DNA of 64,000 nucleotides from Elusimicrobiota bacterium (GTDB lineage Bacteria > Elusimicrobiota > Elusimicrobia > UBA1565 > UBA9628), in contig JACRDQ010000006.1 of the NCBI GenBank assembly GCA_016218545.1, forward strand, positions 1 through 64,000. Reading direction: 5' to 3'. Made by a program: the position numbers and the translations under genes. Under the pieces are notes generated by a model that was not told the origin of the DNA, did not search any database, and saw only the letters and a list, made by a program, of their open reading frames with translations. Below are positions 61,073 through 64,000 of the stretch, piece after piece (position 1 is the first letter of the stretch; each line of letters starts with the position of its first letter).

Positions 61073-61299
61073 TAGTCCGCCAATCGCTTGAGTGCCCGAC
61101 CGAACCGCTTTTTGACCGCCTTGTATGCCTTTCTCACGTCTCGGACCTTGCTTGGCTCAGAGATGGGTGAGATGACCAGATTCTTGCCATCCGTGGTGAT
61201 TTCCAGCGGGGTGTCCGGGGAGATGCGAAGCAGGGATAGAATGGCCTTGTCGATGACAATGGCTTCGCTGTTGCCGACCCGAGTAAGGAACTTGACCAT
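61072..61299 (-). CDS. AbrB/MazE-family antitoxin
   Basis: 75 residues. MVKFLTRVGNSEAIVIDKAILSLLRISPDTPLEITTDGKNLVISPI is a swapped-hairpin AbrB DNA-binding domain, and the tail DVRKAYKAVKKRFGRALKRLAD is the toxin-neutralising helix. Pairs with the broken Doc gene downstream. Ribosome site GGAGG precedes the ATG. Promoter at 61324-61351 is near consensus. Confidence 0.85.
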   Translation of the reverse strand: MVKFLTRVGNSEAIVIDKAILSLLRISPDTPLEITTDGKNLVISPISEPSKVRDVRKAYKAVKKRFGRALKRLAD

Positions 61300-61323
61300 G
61301 GCCGCCTCCGTTAGTACATTGTT

Positions 61324-61351
61324 ATTATATCAGGTCTAACGGTAATGTCAA
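61324..61351 (-). promoter_or_regulatory. Consensus sigma-70 promoter of the AbrB gene
   Basis: TTGACA, 16-base spacer ending in TGA, TATAAT on the minus strand, 25 bases before the ATG at 61299. The only full-consensus promoter I noted in the window. The degenerate hairpin at 61351-61385 abuts the -35. Confidence 0.7.
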
Positions 61352-61385
61352 GACATCTGACCCTTGCCCCCGACGAGCGATGTCT
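61351..61385. repeat. Decayed GTGTCAGACA-family hairpin
   Basis: Short arms AGACATC/GATGTCT (7 bases) with a 21-base loop. GATGTCTGACC resembles the right arm of the 17111-17175 element. Low-complexity match, so tentative. Confidence 0.4.
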
Positions 61386-61416
61386 GACCATCTTAGCACG
61401 GAACCGAAAGGCCGGC

Positions 61417-64000
61417 TCAGTGAGCTATTGAAGAAACGTTCTCGACGAGGAAGTCGCCAAGGAAGAGGCAGTCCGGACCTCCCGGCCTGGACGCCATGGC
61501 GGCAAAGCAGGTGAGCGCGTCTTCCGGAGAGCACACGATGGGCTCTCCCCTGCGGTTGAAAGAAGTATTGAGCACCATGGGCACCTTGGTCAGGCCATGG
61601 AACCTGCGGATGAGCGCATGGTAGCGGGGCTGGAACTCTCGGCGCACGACCTGGGGCCTGCTCGTGCCATCTACGTGCACGATGGCGGAGACACGGGAAG
61701 CCTGGCTCCTCTTCACAGGCAGGGTGAAGAGCATGAAGCGGGAGTCGAACGCATGGTCGAACCATCGGCTCTCATGGCCTGAGAGGATGGAAGGGCCGAA
61801 AGGCCGCCAGGGCTCGCGGTCCTTGATGCGGTTGACGCGGTCCTTGAGCTTGGGGTTCCTGGGGTCCGCAAGGATACTGCGGCTGCCAAGAGCGCGGGGA
61901 CCGAACTCGAGGCTTCCGTCGAACCAGCACACGACTTGGCCATCGGCCAGCCGTCGGCCGGCCTCTTTGGGAGCGTCCTTGACCGGCTTGAAGGGGACTC
62001 GGGCTTTCTTGAGAGCTTTGAGGATGTCCTGCTTGGAGTAGCTGGGACCAAGCAGGCTGTGCCGCAGCACCGCACGCTGCCGCACTCCGGAGAGACTGAG
62101 GGCCTCAAGGCCTGCGCCAAGAGCAGTGCCCGCGTCATTGGCTCCCGGCTGGACGAACATCTTCTTGGGCTTGAAGACTTCGCGGAGCCTCTGGTTCAGC
62201 CTGCAGTTGAGCGCCACTCCGCCCGCAAAGCACAAGCCTTCAGCCCCGGGTTTTAGGCCGGCTGATTCGAGAAGGCCGATGATGGTGCTCTCCAGAGCGT
62301 CCTGGAGCGAGGCTGCCAGGTCCTGGTGCGCCTTGGTCAGGGGCTCTCCTTCGCGGCGAGCCAGCTTGTGGAAGGACTCGTCGATGCCGTCACTGTGGAT
62401 GGAGGGCCATGAGAGAAAGCGCTTCAAGTCATGTCCGGGCTTGCCAAAAGAGGCCAGGGCCATGACGCTTCCTTGGCCATGCGCTCCAAAACCGAGCAGA
62501 CGGGTCACGGTCTCATAGACTCCGCCGATGGAGCGGTCCGTCAAAGACAGAAGCTCCGACACAGGCTGGATCTTCTCACCTTGGCCGTGGAACACTGCCG
62601 CTGTCTCGCGGTCCCCCCTGCCATCCACGGTCAGGATCCAGGCTTTGGACAGCCCGCTCATGCGAAAAGCGCTGGCAGCGTGACAAAGGTGATGGGGTAT
62701 GTACACGACCCGGCCTGCTTTCAGGAGAGGGAGCTCGGCCTTGGCATCCAGGGGAGAGAAGGCGCGGCGGTAGCGCGCAGGGATGCCGTTGACCGCGATG
62801 AGGTCGAGCTCGTCCAGGGAGAGTTTCCTTGGGCCAAGGAGTCCTGCCAAGGCTCCTCTGGGAAAGGTCTCTTCCACGCATATGGTGGGATCCATGGCAA
62901 AGCCGACCCCAGGCCTTCCTGGAGCGTGCCAGCCATGGTGCCTGCTCCTGGAATAACGTTCCTCTTCCACGGCGGATTCGAGCTTCCCGTCTTTGAACAG
63001 GGCCGCTGCGTGCTCCTGCAAGGTGGTGACGGCAAGGCCAAGGACCCAGCGGGGTCTGCGCTCAGGTCCTGGCTTGGGAAGAAGATAGGACGGAGGAAAA
63101 GGCAAAGGGCTCGCCGGCCCGGGCTTGCCTGCAAGCCTGGACAACCAACCCGGCCGATGGAGCAGGGCGCGGGACAAGGTCGCGCTCGAAGCTCCGTAGA
63201 CGGGCCTTCTGGCATCCTGGGGGCAGGCTTCAACGCAGTCAAAGCATCGCAGGCAGCGGCCGACCGCCGCCTTGTCTTTGAACGCTCCGCCCTTGTCCAA
63301 GCACTGCACAGGGCAGACCCGGACGCACAGGCCGCATTTCTTGCAGCGCTCCTGGTCCGCGGTCACTGGCAGGTCAAAGCCTGAGAGAGCCTGGGCTGCG
63401 ATGCAGGGCCTGCGCGCCACGCCCCACTCAAGGCCGTCGAGCAGGATGTCGCAGTGCTCCGAAGGGATAGGCTCTCCTTCGAGTTGATGCGCCAGCCAAT
63501 CCAATGCCTCGGGATGAGACGAAGCTGCCACGAGCCAGGCAGAACGCACACCCTTGGCTCCGCCGGGCCTCTGCCAGGAGAGGAAACAGGGCTTGGCATC
63601 TCCTGATTGGACCTGGGACCAGCGCATGCCTTCCCGCCACTCGCGCATGCTCAAAAAAGAACCCGGCCTGGGACTCAAACCCGCTGAAGGCGCAAGGCCC
63701 AAGCGGGACACGAGCAAAGGCAGGGCTTGGCGCAGGCCAGCCGGGCCGAAGACCTCAACCAGGGACACGGTCAGGACCTGCCTCTGCCTGAGGTCCAGGA
63801 CCTCACGCATAGGTATTGAAGAGCTGTACTCGACTCGGCACTGAACCATGGGCGAGAACATGCCCTTGAGCCAAGTCACTGCGCGGGCTTCCTTCTCCCA
63901 GGAGACTGCCCTGGGGATGCGCAGGCCCAAGCCTTGGTCCGTGACAGACAGGGAGAAGCTCCCCAGGCCGAGATCGCACAAGCCTTCCTCGACGGCGGCT
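61417..64000 (-). CDS. Ferredoxin-carbamoyltransferase fusion, cut by window edge
   Basis: At least 860 residues; runs off the right edge without a start. The visible N-terminal part (about 220 residues) is unassigned. Next come two [4Fe-4S] motifs, CKKCGLCVRVCPVQC and CLRCFDCVEACPQDA. The C-terminal 530 residues are a NodU/CmcH/TobZ-type O-carbamoyltransferase: Kae1-like metal site PHHLCHAASAF, LTVDGRGDRETAAVF, GVYETVTRLLGFGAHGQGSVMALA, CFAGGVALNCRLNQRLREVF, and the YrdC-like carbamoyl-phosphate/ATP region EFGPRALGSRSILADPR, EPWRPFGPSIL. Such enzymes add carbamoyl to a hydroxyl of a natural product. It is convergent with the NifK-like operon. Redox use of the ferredoxin part is inference. 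Confidence 0.88.
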   Translation of the reverse strand, partial: AAVEEGLCDLGLGSFSLSVTDQGLGLRIPRAVSWEKEARAVTWLKGMFSPMVQCRVEYSSSIPMREVLDLRQRQVLTVSLVEVFGPAGLRQALPLLVSRLGLAPSAGLSPRPGSFLSMREWREGMRWSQVQSGDAKPCFLSWQRPGGAKGVRSAWLVAASSHPEALDWLAHQLEGEPIPSEHCDILLDGLEWGVARRPCIAAQALSGFDLPVTADQERCKKCGLCVRVCPVQCLDKGGAFKDKAAVGRCLRCFDCVEACPQDARRPVYGASSATLSRALLHRPGWLSRLAGKPGPASPLPFPPSYLLPKPGPERRPRWVLGLAVTTLQEHAAALFKDGKLESAVEEERYSRSRHHGWHAPGRPGVGFAMDPTICVEETFPRGALAGLLGPRKLSLDELDLIAVNGIPARYRRAFSPLDAKAELPLLKAGRVVYIPHHLCHAASAFRMSGLSKAWILTVDGRGDRETAAVFHGQGEKIQPVSELLSLTDRSIGGVYETVTRLLGFGAHGQGSVMALASFGKPGHDLKRFLSWPSIHSDGIDESFHKLARREGEPLTKAHQDLAASLQDALESTIIGLLESAGLKPGAEGLCFAGGVALNCRLNQRLREVFKPKKMFVQPGANDAGTALGAGLEALSLSGVRQRAVLRHSLLGPSYSKQDILKALKKARVPFKPVKDAPKEAGRRLADGQVVCWFDGSLEFGPRALGSRSILADPRNPKLKDRVNRIKDREPWRPFGPSILSGHESRWFDHAFDSRFMLFTLPVKRSQASRVSAIVHVDGTSRPQVVRREFQPRYHALIRRFHGLTKVPMVLNTSFNRRGEPIVCSPEDALTCFAAMASRPGGPDCLFLGDFLVENVSSIAH

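Noticed and set aside
1..64000. tRNA, rRNA, riboswitch or origin sequences
   Set aside because: I found no cloverleaf ends, rRNA signatures, known riboswitch cores or DnaA-box clusters in the gaps; almost all gaps are under 250 bases, apart from the MITE region.

Overview
The window is GC-rich, densely packed bacterial DNA from an organism with an outer membrane. The support for that is an MtrB-type porin, a TPR/beta-barrel protein and many exported multihaem cytochromes. It has no rRNA, tRNA or CRISPR that I can see. The gene set (respiratory cytochromes, a full run of haem genes, and a nitrogenase-like NifH/D/K operon with radical SAM enzymes) fits a free-living, groundwater-type Elusimicrobiota or a relative. 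That assignment is inference. It rests partly on my recollection that such nitrogenase paralogues were reported from groundwater Elusimicrobia.

Layout. 1-2.5 kb is a decayed accessory patch: an edge-cut ribbon-helix-helix gene, two ORF6N paralogues, a frameshifted DUF4143 ATPase and an internally deleted methyltransferase. 2.5-14 kb is housekeeping: dihydrouridine synthase, a cysteine synthase-family enzyme, YihY, ABC-F, two MDR dehydrogenases, a DUF134/NifX-like pair, a methyltransferase, a His-tailed DMT transporter and a CNNM-CBS-EIIA fusion. 14-21.5 kb combines System II cytochrome c maturation (two ResB, CcsA, TlpA) with early tetrapyrrole genes (hemL, hemA, hemC). 21.5-27.4 kb holds tcdA, a small secreted OB-fold-like protein, a receiver-only regulator, glnS and an M3 peptidase. 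27.4-33.5 kb is a translationally coupled late haem operon: AhbD-like radical SAM, hemE, hemH, an exported methyltransferase-like protein and hemY/cgoX.

33.7-42.8 kb is a minus-strand electron-transfer block: MtrB-like porin, decahaem MtrA/DmsE-like cytochrome, NapC-like multihaem protein, a second CcsA, and a 19-haem cytochrome fused to a membrane cytochrome b, under an FNR-like regulator. 42.9-51.8 kb is a three-gene unit: a Slam-like TPR/beta-barrel protein, a FecR-domain protein with nine two-Cys repeats, and a CHASE2 adenylate cyclase. 51.88-52.55 kb holds two abutting MITE-like palindromic elements.

The most interesting part is 52.57-64.0 kb. It has three radical SAM genes (the first a B12-binding enzyme with a second, degenerate radical SAM half), then NifH-like, NifD-like and NifK-like genes, a broken AbrB/Doc module, and a convergent ferredoxin-carbamoyltransferase fusion that runs off the right edge. 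The nitrogenase-like proteins keep the Fe-protein cluster cysteines and some P-cluster-type cysteines, but there is no nifE/N/B-type set. I read the cluster as a reductive cofactor or natural-product system, possibly acting on a tetrapyrrole, not nitrogen fixation. The haem and cytochrome c genes elsewhere in the window supply tetrapyrrole precursors and a cellular setting for such chemistry.

Two genome habits recur. Many genes have an extended -10 (TGn-TAnnnT) 5-7 bases before the start codon, which suggests leaderless mRNAs. Long perfect hairpins of at least two families sit at gene ends and in promoters.
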